Positions 1 through 8,937 of a DNA stretch of 64,000 bases are shown piece by piece. This DNA is from Mycolicibacterium boenickei (GTDB lineage Bacteria > Actinomycetota > Actinomycetes > Mycobacteriales > Mycobacteriaceae), in NCBI RefSeq assembly GCF_010731295.1, contig NZ_AP022579.1:5828001-5892000 (forward strand). Direction: 5' to 3'. The position numbers and the translations under genes are program-made. The notes beneath the pieces were generated by a model. It was not told the DNA's origin, ran no database searches, and saw only the letters and a list, made by a program, of their open reading frames with translations. Every line of letters begins with the position of its first letter. The stretch's first letter is position 1.

Positions 1-1220
1 GCGACGTGCTGGTGATCACCAGCAAGATCGTGTCCAAGTGTGAAGGCCGCATCGTCACCGCTCCTTCCGACCCGGAAGAGCGGGACACCATGCGGCGCAA
101 ACTCATCGACGCCGAGGCGGTCCGCGTGCTGGCACGCAAGGGCCGCACGTTGATCACCGAGAACGCCATCGGGCTGGTCCAGGCCGCCGCAGGCGTCGAC
201 GGCTCCAACGTCGACTCGAACGAATTGGCGCTGCTACCCGTGGATCCCGACGGCAGCGCACGAGCGCTGCGCGAAAGCCTGCGTGAGCGACTCGGCGTCA
301 CCGTCGCCGTCGTGATCACCGACACCATGGGCCGCGCCTGGCGCAACGGCCAAGCCGATTTCGCCATCGGAGCGTCCGGACTCACCGTGCTGCACGGTTA
401 CGCGGGCGCACGCGACCGGCACGGCAACGAACTGCTGGTCACCGAGGTGGCCGTGGCCGACGAGATCGCTGCCGCAGCCGATCTGGTGAAGGGCAAGCTC
501 ACCGCGATCCCCGTCGCGGTGGTGCGCGGCCTGGAGCTGACCGACGACGGTTCGAACGCGGCGACGCTGCTCCGACCCGGCGAGGAGGACCTGTTCTGGC
601 TCGGCACGGCCGAGGCGATCCAGTTGGGGCGCAACCAAGCTCAGCTGCTGCGCCGCTCAGTGCGGGAGTTCTCCGATGAACCGGTCGACCACGCACTCAT
701 CGAAGCCGCCGTCGGCGAGGCTCTCACCGCGCCCGCGCCGCACCACACCCGGCCGGTGCGCTTCGTCTGGGTGCAGGACGCTGCCACCCGCACCCGGCTG
801 CTGGACCGGATGAAGGACAGGTGGCGGGCCGATCTCGCCGGGGACGGCAGGGACCCGGAGTCCGTCGAACGGCGCGTGTACCGCGGCCAGATCCTGTACG
901 ACGCTCCAGAACTGGTGATTCCGTTCCTGGTGCCCGACGGCGCCCACAGCTATCCCGATGCGGCCCGCACCGAGGCCGAGCACACCATGTTCACCGTCGC
1001 GGTGGGTGCGGCGGTGCAGGCTCTGCTGGTCGCGCTCGCGGTGCGTGAGGTGGGTAGCTGCTGGATCGGCTCGACGATCTTCGCGGGCGATCTGGTGCGG
1101 TCCGAGCTCGATCTCCCCGACGACTGGGAGCCGTTGGGCGCCATCGCGATCGGCCATCCCGCCGATCCGCAACCTCCTCGCGACCCGGTGCCCACCGACG
1201 GCCTGCTGGTCGTGAAGTGA
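1..1220 (+). CDS. fbiB: Coenzyme F420:L-glutamate ligase FbiB, 5' end cut by window edge
   Basis: FbiB adds glutamate residues to F420-0 and, through its C-terminal FMN-binding nitroreductase-like domain, takes part in reducing dehydro-F420-0. The frame is open to base 1, so the real start lies outside; compared with the roughly 448-residue mycobacterial protein about 40 residues are missing. The visible part opens in the CofE-like ligase domain ([11 protein letters not shown], then [16 protein letters not shown]) and continues into the nitroreductase domain ([10 protein letters not shown], then [14 protein letters not shown] and [10 protein letters not shown]). The stop overlaps the next gene as GTGA, so the two are probably co-translated. 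F420 supply fits the F420-dependent oxidoreductase at 32.0-33.0 kb. The family assignment is secure. Confidence 0.96.
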   Translation, partial: DVLVITSKIVSKCEGRIVTAPSDPEERDTMRRKLIDAEAVRVLARKGRTLITENAIGLVQAAAGVDGSNVDSNELALLPVDPDGSARALRESLRERLGVTVAVVITDTMGRAWRNGQADFAIGASGLTVLHGYAGARDRHGNELLVTEVAVADEIAAAADLVKGKLTAIPVAVVRGLELTDDGSNAATLLRPGEEDLFWLGTAEAIQLGRNQAQLLRRSVREFSDEPVDHALIEAAVGEALTAPAPHHTRPVRFVWVQDAATRTRLLDRMKDRWRADLAGDGRDPESVERRVYRGQILYDAPELVIPFLVPDGAHSYPDAARTEAEHTMFTVAVGAAVQALLVALAVREVGSCWIGSTIFAGDLVRSELDLPDDWEPLGAIAIGHPADPQPPRDPVPTDGLLVVK

Positions 1221-1768
1221 GCGCCGAGAGCCTGCACGCCTCCGCCGTGGAGATGCTGACGCAGTGGCAGCCAACCGATCCCGGTCAGGACACGCTGCGG
1301 CATGCGGTGCTGTCCTTTCTGGCCGCCCGCGCCGACGCCTGCCTGCGGGCGTGCGTACCCGGCCACATCACGGCCTCGGCACTGGTCGTCGACCACACCG
1401 GGACACAGACACTGCTCACCCTGCACCCGCGCTTCGGCCGCTGGCTGCAGCTCGGCGGGCACTGTGAGGAAACGGATTCCGATATTCGGGCCGCCGCACT
1501 GCGCGAGGCCACCGAAGAGTCCGGAATCGCCGGGTTGACCATCGACCCGCAACTGGCCGCACTGCACGTGCACCCGGTGACCTGCTCACTGGGGGTGCCG
1601 ACCCGCCACCTCGACATGCAATTCGTGGTGCGCGCCCCTGCCGATGCCGAGATCGCCTGCAGCGACGAGTCTCTGGACCTGCGATGGTGGCCGCTCGACG
1701 CGCTGCCGGAGGGCACCGACTTCGGGTTGACCCAATTGGCGGGGACCGTTTCGCGCGTCAGCCCCTAG
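1217..1768 (+). CDS. Nudix hydrolase
   Basis: A 183-residue Nudix-fold protein that probably hydrolyses a nucleoside diphosphate linked to another group; the substrate cannot be told from sequence. The Nudix box is [11 protein letters not shown] followed by REATEESGI. It is the variant with GGH at the front and one extra residue before REATEE, while the metal-binding REXXEE part is intact. The GTG start overlaps the fbiB stop by 4 bases, which supports co-translation. Its 3' end overlaps the stop of the convergent manB by 4 bases. In M. tuberculosis, as I remember it, a DNA methylase gene (Rv3263) occupies this place, so the position is variable. Confidence 0.88.
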   Translation: MSAESLHASAVEMLTQWQPTDPGQDTLRHAVLSFLAARADACLRACVPGHITASALVVDHTGTQTLLTLHPRFGRWLQLGGHCEETDSDIRAAALREATEESGIAGLTIDPQLAALHVHPVTCSLGVPTRHLDMQFVVRAPADAEIACSDESLDLRWWPLDALPEGTDFGLTQLAGTVSRVSP

Positions 1769-2844
1769 ACGTCGGTCGAGTACCGGATACCGCCGTCGGG
1801 GATGGTGACCCCGGGCCACACCCTGGCACCGCGCAACAGTTCGCAACGGGCACCGATATCGGCTCCGTCGCCGATCACGCCGTCCCGGATCAGTGCCCGC
1901 GGACCGATGCGGGCCCCGAAGCCGACGATCGAACGTTCAATCACCGCACCGGCTTCCACGCGCACCCCGTCGAAGATCACCGCACCGTCGAGCCGTGCGC
2001 CCGCACCGATCTCGGCGCCGCGACCCACCACGCTGCCACCGATCACCAAGGCTCCGGGAGCGACGGCCGCACCTTCATGTACCAGGGACTCACCGCGCTG
2101 ACCGTTGAGAGCCGGTGACGGTGCGATGCCGCGCACCAGATCGGCCGATCCGCGCACGAAATCCTCGGGTGTGCCCATATCGCGCCAGTAGGAGGTGTCG
2201 ACGTATCCGCACACCTTGAGTCCGTCGGTGAGCAGGCCCGGGAACACCTCGCGTTCGACCGATACCGGCCGGCCCTTCGGAATCTGGTCGATGACATGCT
2301 TTTTGAACACATAGCAGCCGGCATTGATCTGGTCGGTGGGCGGATCCTGGGTCTTCTCCAGGAACGCCGTCACGCGGCCGTCGGCATCGGTGGGCACACA
2401 GCCGAACGCGCGCGGATCACTGACCCGCACCAGATGCAGCGTGAGGTCGGCCTGGTGGGTGTCGTGCGACTCGAGTAACGCGCTCAGGTTGGCCGCCGAG
2501 AGCACATCGCCGTTGAACACCATTGCGGTGTCGTAGCGCAGCCGGTCGGCGACGTTGGCGATGGCGCCACCCGTGCCGAGTGCCTCGGTCTCGGTGACGT
2601 ATTCGATCTCGAGCCCGAGATCGGAGCCGTCGCCGAAGGCTTCCTCGAAAACCTCGGCCTTGTACGAGGTTCCCATCACCACGTGCTTGATGCCCGCTTC
2701 GGCGATGCGTGCCAGCAGATGGGTGAGGAACGGGACGCCCGCCGTCGGCAGCATCGGTTTGGGCGCCGAAAGGGTCAGCGGCCGGAGCCGGGTGCCACGG
2801 CCGCCCACGAGAACGACAGCGTCCACTTCCGCGGGATTGATCAC
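1765..2844 (-). CDS. manB: Mannose-1-phosphate guanylyltransferase (GDP-mannose pyrophosphorylase)
   Basis: Makes GDP-mannose from mannose-1-phosphate and GTP, for mannosylated envelope lipids and glycans. The N-terminal nucleotidyltransferase signature VLVGGRGTRLRPLT sits at about residues 11-24, followed by KPMLP. The C-terminal third (from about residue 245) is a left-handed beta-helix of hexapeptide-like repeats (GALVIGGSVVGRGAEIGAG). The GTG start lies one base after the wbbL stop, so it is the last gene of the rmlD-wbbL-manB operon. Length (359 residues) and gene order match the M. tuberculosis Rv3264c locus. Confidence 0.93.
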   Translation of the reverse strand: MINPAEVDAVVLVGGRGTRLRPLTLSAPKPMLPTAGVPFLTHLLARIAEAGIKHVVMGTSYKAEVFEEAFGDGSDLGLEIEYVTETEALGTGGAIANVADRLRYDTAMVFNGDVLSAANLSALLESHDTHQADLTLHLVRVSDPRAFGCVPTDADGRVTAFLEKTQDPPTDQINAGCYVFKKHVIDQIPKGRPVSVEREVFPGLLTDGLKVCGYVDTSYWRDMGTPEDFVRGSADLVRGIAPSPALNGQRGESLVHEGAAVAPGALVIGGSVVGRGAEIGAGARLDGAVIFDGVRVEAGAVIERSIVGFGARIGPRALIRDGVIGDGADIGARCELLRGARVWPGVTIPDGGIRYSTDV

Positions 2845-2845
2845 G

Positions 2846-3736
2846 TCAGCGCCCTTTCACGTGCTTACGTCGAGAACTACCGACCACCAGGCCCGCACGT
2901 GCCGCCAGCGCGCCCCGAATTGTCCACCGTAACGGCGCCTGCCAGAGCGCCGGGTATCGATCGGCCAAAAAAGTGTAGGTACTGCGGTGATGGGCGGCCA
3001 AGTTGCGCGCGGGGTCCCGGCCGGTGGAATGGCCCTTGTGGTGCAGCACCTCGGCCGACGGCACGTAGATGTTCTGCCATCCGGCCCGGGCGATGCGGTC
3101 GCCGAGGTCGACGTCTTCCATATACATGAAGTAGCGCTCGTCGAATCCGCCGACGGCATCGAACGCCGCGCGGCGCATCAGCAGACAGGAACCGGACAAC
3201 CAGCCGACCTCGCGCTCACTGGGCTCCTGGCGGTCCTGCCGGTACGCCGCGGTCCACGGATTCGACTTCCAGAACGGGCCGACGACGGCGTGCATGCCGC
3301 CGCGCACCAGGCTGGGCTGATGGCGAGCCGACGGATACACCGAACCGTCGGGGTCGCGGACCAACGGGCCGAGCGCCCCGGCCTGTGGCCATCGACGGGC
3401 CGCTTCGAGCAACAGATCGATCGAGCGGGGTCCCCACTGCACATCCGGGTTGGCGACGATGAAAAATTCCGGGCAGTCCGCATCCGAGATCTGTTCGGCA
3501 CCGCGGTTGACCGCGCTGCCGTAACCCAGGTTGCTGCCGGTGCGCAGCAGGCGCACGTTCGCGTATCGCTTCTCGGCCTGTTCGGGGGCACCGTCGGTCG
3601 AGCCGTTGTCGGCCATGATGACCGTCACCGGCCGGTCGGTGGCCAGGGCAAGCGAGGCCAGGAAACGGTCCAGGTGTGGCCCCGGCGAGTACGTCACCGT
3701 CACCACAACGAGCGGGCGGGCCGCATCCTCAGTCAC
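2846..3736 (-). CDS. wbbL: Rhamnosyltransferase WbbL of the arabinogalactan linker
   Basis: Family 2 glycosyltransferase that adds rhamnose to the decaprenyl-diphospho-GlcNAc linker joining arabinogalactan to peptidoglycan; essential in mycobacteria. Motifs are VVVTVTYSPGPHLDRFL near the N-terminus, MADNGSTDGAP, VANPDVQW (nucleotide-sugar and metal site), GWLSGSCLLMRR and YFMYMEDVDLGDR. I chose the GTG at 3736 (VTEDAARPL) because it overlaps the rmlD stop as GTGA and gives 296 residues, close to the known 301. The frame stays open further upstream, but that would run through rmlD. It sits between rmlD, which makes its sugar donor, and manB. Confidence 0.95.
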   Translation of the reverse strand: MTEDAARPLVVVTVTYSPGPHLDRFLASLALATDRPVTVIMADNGSTDGAPEQAEKRYANVRLLRTGSNLGYGSAVNRGAEQISDADCPEFFIVANPDVQWGPRSIDLLLEAARRWPQAGALGPLVRDPDGSVYPSARHQPSLVRGGMHAVVGPFWKSNPWTAAYRQDRQEPSEREVGWLSGSCLLMRRAAFDAVGGFDERYFMYMEDVDLGDRIARAGWQNIYVPSAEVLHHKGHSTGRDPARNLAAHHRSTYTFLADRYPALWQAPLRWTIRGALAARAGLVVGSSRRKHVKGR

Positions 3737-4617
3737 GGCGTAGAGGGTAGCGGGCCGGACGGGCTCTCTTTTCCAACCGCTGCCACCAGGGCTTCCCGCC
3801 AATCCCGCAGCGGGGTCAGTCCGGCCTCGGCCGATCGTCGCGCCGACAACACCGTGTAGGCCGGACGCGGCGCCGGCCGCCGGTGGTGGCCGCTGTCGAC
3901 CGGGCGCACACGCTGCGGATCGGCACCGATGGCCGCGAAGGTCTCCCGTGCCTGGTCGAACCGGCTGGCCGGCCCGGCGTTGACGGCGTGCAGCACGCCG
4001 GGTCGCACGCCGCCGTCGGCGATCTGCAGCAGGGCCGACACCAGGTCGCCGGTGTAGGTCGGCGACCCGATCTGGTCGGCGACCACATCGACAGGGCCGT
4101 CCCCGGCCGCGAGCCGGCGCATGGTCGCCACGAAATCGGCCCCGTCGCCGCCGCGGTACACCCAGGCCGTGCGGACCACGTAAGCGTCGGGTTTGGCGGC
4201 GAGCACCGCGTGTTCTCCGGCCAGTTTGCTCTGGCCGTAGACGTTGACCGGTCCGGTCTCGTCGTCGACCTCATAGGGGGTGCGACGCTGCGCGGCCGCG
4301 CCGAAGACATAGTCGGTGGAGATGTGCACCAGGTCAGCGCCGGCATGCGCACACACCGTGGCGAGGTTGCCGGGACCGGTGGCGTTGACGGCGTAGGCCC
4401 TGTCCTGGTCGGTCTCGGCGGCATCCACCTGCGTGTATGCCGCGCAGTTGATCACCACGTCGCCGGGTTCGATGTGTTGCCGGACCGCGCCGACGTCGGT
4501 GATATCACATTCGGCAGACGTCAGGGCCAGCACATCACGACCCTCGCCACGTCCCTGATCAGCCAATACTCGCCCGACCATGCCGCCGGCCCCGGTGATC
4601 ACAATCCGTTGCGCCAT
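3733..4617 (-). CDS. rmlD: dTDP-4-dehydrorhamnose reductase
   Basis: Last step of dTDP-L-rhamnose synthesis, an NAD(P)H-dependent reduction; the product is the donor used by the neighbouring WbbL. An extended SDR fold begins with RIVITGAGGMVGRVLA (Rossmann motif), then HISTDYVFG, VYGQSKLAGEHAV (YXXXK catalytic pair) and RTAWVYRGG. The frame is open about 195 codons upstream, but the start MAQRIVITGAGG at 4617 is chosen because the dinucleotide motif must lie at the N-terminus. That gives 294 residues, normal for RmlD. First gene of the minus-strand operon, divergent from the LCP gene with 67 bases between them. Confidence 0.95.
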   Translation of the reverse strand: MAQRIVITGAGGMVGRVLADQGRGEGRDVLALTSAECDITDVGAVRQHIEPGDVVINCAAYTQVDAAETDQDRAYAVNATGPGNLATVCAHAGADLVHISTDYVFGAAAQRRTPYEVDDETGPVNVYGQSKLAGEHAVLAAKPDAYVVRTAWVYRGGDGADFVATMRRLAAGDGPVDVVADQIGSPTYTGDLVSALLQIADGGVRPGVLHAVNAGPASRFDQARETFAAIGADPQRVRPVDSGHHRRPAPRPAYTVLSARRSAEAGLTPLRDWREALVAAVGKESPSGPLPSTP

Positions 4618-4684
4618 GTGCCCGAGTCTGGCACGCCGGTCTGCGTTACCCGGCTCACGTCGGGGCCGCAAGTAGCCTGGGCAC

Positions 4685-6160
4685 GTGCGTATCCCCCTTC
4701 TTCGCTCCCTCGCTGTCGCTACGGCGTCAGCCGTGGTGCTCGGAACAGGGGTGGCCTGGACCCAGATCCGCTCCTTCGAGTCAGGCATCAACCACATCAG
4801 CTCAGCGGCGCTCGGTGGCGGCGGTGAGGACGGCGCCATCGACATCCTGCTGGTCGGTATGGACAGCCGTACCGATGCCCACGGCAACCCGTTGTCGCCC
4901 GAGGAGCTGGAGACGCTGCGCGCCGGAGACGACGTCTCGACCAACACCGACACCATCATCCTGGTCCGTATCCCCAACAACGGGAAGTCGGCCACCGCCA
5001 TCTCCATCCCCCGCGATTCGTACGTCGAAGCGCCGGGCTGGGGAAAGATGAAGATCAACGGTGTGTTCGGCGACGTCAAGCTCGACCGGATGAAGCAGCT
5101 CGTCGAGGTCCAGGGCGAGGATCCTGCCGTCGCCGAACCCAAGGCCACCGAGGCCGCCCGCGAGGAGCTCATCCAGACGGTCGCCGGACTGACCGGCGTC
5201 ACGGTCGACCACTACGCCGAAATCGGCCTCCTCGGCTTCGCGCTGATCACCGACGCCCTGGGCGGCGTCAACGTGTGCCTCAAGGATGCTGTCTACGAAC
5301 CCCTTTCGGGTGCCGATTTTCCCGCCGGCTGGCAGAAGCTCAACGGCCCGCAGGCGCTGAGCTTCGTTCGCCAGCGCCACGACCTGCCGCGCGGTGACCT
5401 CGACCGGGTGACCCGCCAGCAGTCGGTGATGGCGTCGCTGGCCCATGAGGTGATCTCCAGCAGGACACTGTCCAGCCCGGGAACGCTGGGGCGGCTGCAG
5501 GACGCCGTCCAGCGCTCGGTGGTGATCTCCGACGGCTGGGACATCATGAATTTCGTCGAACAGCTGCAGAAGCTGGCGGCCGGCAGTGTGGCCTTCGCCA
5601 CCATCCCGATCCTGCGTGAGGACGGCTGGAGCGACGACGGCATGCAGAGCGTGGTCCGGGTGGATCCCGACGAGGTCCACCAATGGGTGGCGAGCCTGCT
5701 GCAGGACCAGGACGCGGGCAAGACCGAGCAGCTCAGCTACTCCCCGGAGAACACCACCGTCGAGGTGGTCAACGGCACCGACATCAACGGCCTGGCCGCT
5801 GCGGTGTCACAGGTGTTGAGCAACAAGGGATTCGTGCCCGGCGCCACGGGCAATCACGACGGCGCCCCACCGGTGACCAGCCAGGTGCTGGCCGCCAAGG
5901 CCGACGACCTCGGCGCGCAGGCCGTGTCGAAGGATCTCGGCGGATTGCCGGTGAACGAGGACTCGTCGCTGCCGCCCGGCGCGGTGCGGGTGGTGCTGGC
6001 CGCGGACTACACCGGGCCGGGGTCGGACGGCAGCGATCCGTCCGCGGTGGGTCCGGCCGCCGTCGGCGACACCTACAGCGATACCGGGGAATCTGGCCCG
6101 CCACCACCGCCGTCGCCGATCCTCAATGCGGGTTCGGACGATCCCAAGTGTGTGAACTGA
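4685..6160 (+). CDS. LytR-CpsA-Psr (LCP) family cell-wall ligase
   Basis: Membrane-anchored phosphotransferase expected to attach arabinogalactan to peptidoglycan. The N-terminus has one transmembrane helix (about residues 5-25, LRSLAVATASAVVLGTGVAW). The LCP domain follows with ILLVGMDSRTD, STNTDTIILVRI, SIPRDSYVEAPGWGKMKING and an RQRHDLPRGDLDRVTRQQ block carrying the arginines that bind the pyrophosphate lipid. A LytR_C domain begins near residue 358 (TVEVVNGTDINGLA). The extreme C-terminus is proline-rich. GTG start. The position after rmlD matches Rv3267 (Lcp1) of M. tuberculosis. It closes a run of genes building and attaching arabinogalactan. Confidence 0.92.
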   Translation: MRIPLLRSLAVATASAVVLGTGVAWTQIRSFESGINHISSAALGGGGEDGAIDILLVGMDSRTDAHGNPLSPEELETLRAGDDVSTNTDTIILVRIPNNGKSATAISIPRDSYVEAPGWGKMKINGVFGDVKLDRMKQLVEVQGEDPAVAEPKATEAAREELIQTVAGLTGVTVDHYAEIGLLGFALITDALGGVNVCLKDAVYEPLSGADFPAGWQKLNGPQALSFVRQRHDLPRGDLDRVTRQQSVMASLAHEVISSRTLSSPGTLGRLQDAVQRSVVISDGWDIMNFVEQLQKLAAGSVAFATIPILREDGWSDDGMQSVVRVDPDEVHQWVASLLQDQDAGKTEQLSYSPENTTVEVVNGTDINGLAAAVSQVLSNKGFVPGATGNHDGAPPVTSQVLAAKADDLGAQAVSKDLGGLPVNEDSSLPPGAVRVVLAADYTGPGSDGSDPSAVGPAAVGDTYSDTGESGPPPPPSPILNAGSDDPKCVN

Positions 6161-6185
6161 TCGGCCTCGAGTAGAACCAAGGGCT

Positions 6186-6890
6186 ATGAGCACAGTCAGC
6201 GCTGAGGTCCTCGATCCGTTGATGGCAGCGGACCCGGCCGGGCCGCGGATCACCTATTACGACGACGCGACCGGTGAGCGCATCGAGCTGTCGACGGTGA
6301 CGATGGCCAACTGGGCCGCCAAGACCGCCAACCTGTTGCGCGACGAAATGGGGGCGGGCCCGGGCACGCGCGTGGCGGTGCTGCTGCCCGCGCACTGGCA
6401 GACCGCTGCGGTGTTGTTCGGGATCTGGTGGATCGGTGCCGAAGTGGTGCTGGACGGGGACGCCGACATGGCCCTGTGCACCCGGGACCGGCTCGACGAG
6501 GCCGACGACGCGGTGTCCGGCGGTGAGGTCGCGGTGCTCTCTCTCGACCCGTTCGGCAAGCCGGCCGCGGATCTGCCCATCGGGGTCACCGACTACGCCA
6601 CGGCGGTGCGGGTGCACGGCGACCAGATCGTCCCCGAGCGCGTTCCGGGTCCGGCGCTCGCCGGGCAATCGGTGGCCGAGCTCCTCGAAGCGGCCCGGAG
6701 TGCCGCGGCCGCACAGGGTTTCACCGCCAAGGACCGAATTCTGTCGACCGCAGGCTGGGCCACCCCCGACGAACTGATCACGAATCTGATCGCGGTGTTC
6801 GCCGCAGGCGCGTCACTCGTACAGGTGGCCAATCCCGATGCGGGCGCGCAGGAGCGGCGTCGTGCGACGGAGAAGGTCACGCGCGGCTAG
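6186..6890 (+). CDS. TIGR03089 family protein (AMP-binding N-domain-like)
   Basis: A 234-residue protein resembling the N-terminal part of acyl-CoA synthetases: YYDDATGERIELSTVTMANW, then GTRVAVLLPAHWQTAAVLFGIWWIGA. It lacks the adenylate-forming core (no SGTTG-type loop). The family is actinobacterial and of unknown function. In M. tuberculosis the equivalent (Rv3268) also follows the LCP gene. An AAGGG ribosome site precedes the ATG. It converges on fadE25, with a long inverted repeat between them. Rv3269-Rv3273 of the M. tuberculosis order, including ctpC, are missing here. Confidence 0.85.
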   Translation: MSTVSAEVLDPLMAADPAGPRITYYDDATGERIELSTVTMANWAAKTANLLRDEMGAGPGTRVAVLLPAHWQTAAVLFGIWWIGAEVVLDGDADMALCTRDRLDEADDAVSGGEVAVLSLDPFGKPAADLPIGVTDYATAVRVHGDQIVPERVPGPALAGQSVAELLEAARSAAAAQGFTAKDRILSTAGWATPDELITNLIAVFAAGASLVQVANPDAGAQERRRATEKVTRG

Positions 6891-6904
6891 TTTCTCGCGC
6901 GGAA

Positions 6905-6969
6905 ATGCCCAATGGCCAGTTATTGCACAGCTTTTCGATGAAAGCGTGCGCTAACTGGCCACTGGGCAT
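6905..6969. repeat. Long imperfect inverted repeat between convergent genes, likely two-way terminator
   Basis: Two arms of about 31 bases (ATGCCCAATGGCCAGTTA on the left, ending AACTGGCCACTGGGCAT on the right) meet around TCG. They pair with only a few mismatches. The repeat fills nearly the whole gap between the stops of the TIGR03089 gene and fadE25, so it could end transcription from both sides. There is no T-run, which is common for mycobacterial terminators. Confidence 0.7.
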
Positions 6970-6974
6970 CGGAA

Positions 6975-8144
6975 TTACTTGAGCAGGGCGCGGCTCATGA
7001 CCACGCGCTGAATCTGGTTGGTGCCCTCGTAGATCTGGGTGATCTTGGCGTCACGCATCATCCGCTCGACCGGGAAGTCGACCGTGTAGCCCGCGCCGCC
7101 GAACAGCTGCACCGCATCGGTGGTGACCTCCATGGCCACGTCGGAGGCGAAGCACTTGCTCGCGGCCGAGATGAACCCGAGGTTGGTCTCGCCGCGCTCG
7201 GCGCGCGCCGCTGCGTGGTAGACCATCAGGCGCGCGGCCTCCAGCTTCATCGCCATGTCGGCCAGCATGAACTGCACGGCCTGGAAGTCGGCGATGGCGG
7301 TGCCGAACTGCTTGCGGTCCTTGGTGTAGGCGATCGCCGCATCGAGCGCACCCTGGGCGACACCCACGGCCTGCGCACCGATCGTCGGGCGGGTGTGATC
7401 CAGCGTCGCCAGGGCGGTCTTGAAACCGGTTCCCGGCTCACCGATGATCCGGTCGCCCGGGATGCGGCAGTTCTCGAAGTACAGCTCGGTGGTCGGGCTG
7501 CCCTTGATGCCGAGCTTGCGCTCCTTGGGGCCGACGCTGAAGCCCTCGTCGTCCTTGTGCACCACGAAGGCCGAGATGCCGTTGGCGCCCTTGTCGGGAT
7601 CGGTCACGGCCATCACCGTGTACCAGGTCGACTTGCCGCCGTTGGTGATCCAGCACTTGGTTCCGTTGAGGATCCAGTCATCGCCGTCCGCCTTGGCGCG
7701 GGTCCGCATCCCGGCCGCGTCCGAGCCGGCCTCACGCTCGGAGAGCGCGTAGGAGGCCATCGCCTCGCCGGAGGCCAGCGACGGCAGTACCTGCTTCTTC
7801 AGCTCATCGGAGCCACGCAGGATCAGGCCCATGGTGCCCAGCTTGTTGACCGCCGGGATCAGTGAGGCCGAGCAGTCCACCCGGGCCACTTCCTCGATCA
7901 CGATGCAGGCCGCGACCGAGTCGGCACCCTGGCCGCCGTACTCCTCAGGCACGTGAATCGCGTTGAAACCCGAGGCATTCAGGGCCTGCAGGGCTTCCTC
8001 CGGGAAGCGGGCGTTCTCGTCGACATCGGCGGCGTGCGGGGCGATTTCCTTCTCCGCCAGCGCCCGGATCGCGGCCCGAAGCTCCTGGTGCTCCTCGGGC
8101 AACTGAAACAAATCGAAAGATGGGTTACCGCCCCAGCCAGCCAT
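6975..8144 (-). CDS. fadE25: Acyl-CoA dehydrogenase FadE25
   Basis: FAD-dependent acyl-CoA dehydrogenase, the first oxidation step of a fatty or branched acyl-CoA degradation route. The full family pattern is present: YALSEREAGSDAAGMRT (signature 1), NGTKCWITNGG, ERKLGIKGSPTTELYFENCRIP, YTKDRKQFG, and QLFGGAGYTVDFPVERMMRDAKITQIYEGTNQ (signature 2 with the catalytic glutamate) near the C-terminus. I start at the ATG at 8144 (MAGWGGNPSFDLF), preceded by AGGGAGA; this gives 389 residues, the M. tuberculosis length. The frame is open 20 codons upstream. A TetR gene is divergent, with a palindromic operator between them. Confidence 0.96.
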   Translation of the reverse strand: MAGWGGNPSFDLFQLPEEHQELRAAIRALAEKEIAPHAADVDENARFPEEALQALNASGFNAIHVPEEYGGQGADSVAACIVIEEVARVDCSASLIPAVNKLGTMGLILRGSDELKKQVLPSLASGEAMASYALSEREAGSDAAGMRTRAKADGDDWILNGTKCWITNGGKSTWYTVMAVTDPDKGANGISAFVVHKDDEGFSVGPKERKLGIKGSPTTELYFENCRIPGDRIIGEPGTGFKTALATLDHTRPTIGAQAVGVAQGALDAAIAYTKDRKQFGTAIADFQAVQFMLADMAMKLEAARLMVYHAAARAERGETNLGFISAASKCFASDVAMEVTTDAVQLFGGAGYTVDFPVERMMRDAKITQIYEGTNQIQRVVMSRALLK

Positions 8145-8229
8145 GATCTTCTCCCTAGCTCTCAGCTCTTGGCTCTCTTGGATCAATCGTTGCGCGGACT
8201 GCACATCGAGTGCATCGCCCTGCTACTTT

Positions 8230-8264
8230 TGGTACTCAGTACCATAGCATCGGCACTCAGTCCC
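8230..8264. promoter_or_regulatory. Two-part TetR operator between fadE25 and its divergent regulator
   Basis: TGGTACTCAGTACCA (8230-8244) is a perfect palindrome of 7-base arms about one central base. A second, weaker copy, GGCACTCAGTCCC, follows at 8252-8264. Both lie directly before the AGGAAAGG ribosome site of the TetR gene and in the promoter region of fadE25. Binding of the TetR product to both is inferred. Confidence 0.7.
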
Positions 8265-8279
8265 AGGAAAGGTGCACTC

Positions 8280-8936
8280 ATGCCCGATCTGCCAAGCACC
8301 CGGGAGCGCCTGGTGAGCGCGGCGTTCGAACTGTTCGAGGAATGTGGGTACGAGGCCACCAGCGTCGACGACATCGCGGCACGGGCGCAGGTGGGGCGCA
8401 CCACCGCGTTTCGCCAGTTCGGATCGAAAGAGGCGTTGATCTTTCCCGATCACGAGGAGTTGCTGCGCCGCGCCGACGAGAGGTTGTCGGCGGCGCCCGC
8501 CGAGGCGCTTCCGGCAGAAGTCATCGCAGTCGCAACGACGTCGGTGTTCGAGAACTACCTCGCCGAGGGCGAGCGCGCCCGGACGCGGTACCGGCTCACC
8601 CGCTCGGTGCCTGCCCTACGCGACTTCGAAACGGCCGTGGTGTCGCGGTACGTCCGACTGTTCAGCAAACACCTGCGGGCCGCGCAGAGCGGGGACTGGA
8701 CTGCCGGTCTTCGCGCCGAACTGTTCGCCAACGCCGTCGTCGCCGCGCACAACCATGTGCTGCGCCGATGGCTGCGCGGCGACGCGACCAACCCGCGCGC
8801 CGACCTGGCCGAAGCGCTGGCCGCGACCTGGCCGATCTACCGGGGCGGCAGCGGCCGCACCGCGGTTGTGGTGATGTCGACCGATGAACCGATCGAGTCC
8901 CTCACACCTCGCATACGCGAGCTGATCGGGGACTGA
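8280..8936 (+). CDS. TetR family transcriptional regulator next to fadE25
   Basis: A 218-residue repressor-type protein. The N-terminal helix-turn-helix (about residues 6-52) reads TRERLVSAAFELFEECGYEATSVDDIAARAQVGRTTAFRQFGSKEAL, with a ligand-binding helical C-domain. The ATG at 8280 follows a strong AGGAAAGG site; the frame is open upstream, but only this start places the HTH at the N-terminus. Divergent from fadE25, with a palindromic operator in its leader, so it probably represses itself and fadE25. The effector is unknown; an acyl-CoA would be a reasonable guess. The stop is one base before the convergent purE stop. Confidence 0.9.
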   Translation: MPDLPSTRERLVSAAFELFEECGYEATSVDDIAARAQVGRTTAFRQFGSKEALIFPDHEELLRRADERLSAAPAEALPAEVIAVATTSVFENYLAEGERARTRYRLTRSVPALRDFETAVVSRYVRLFSKHLRAAQSGDWTAGLRAELFANAVVAAHNHVLRRWLRGDATNPRADLAEALAATWPIYRGGSGRTAVVVMSTDEPIESLTPRIRELIGD

Positions 8937-8937
8937 C

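Noticed and set aside
3733..5202. 489-codon version of rmlD
   Set aside because: The upstream 195 codons are opposite the LCP gene and would put the NAD motif deep inside the protein.
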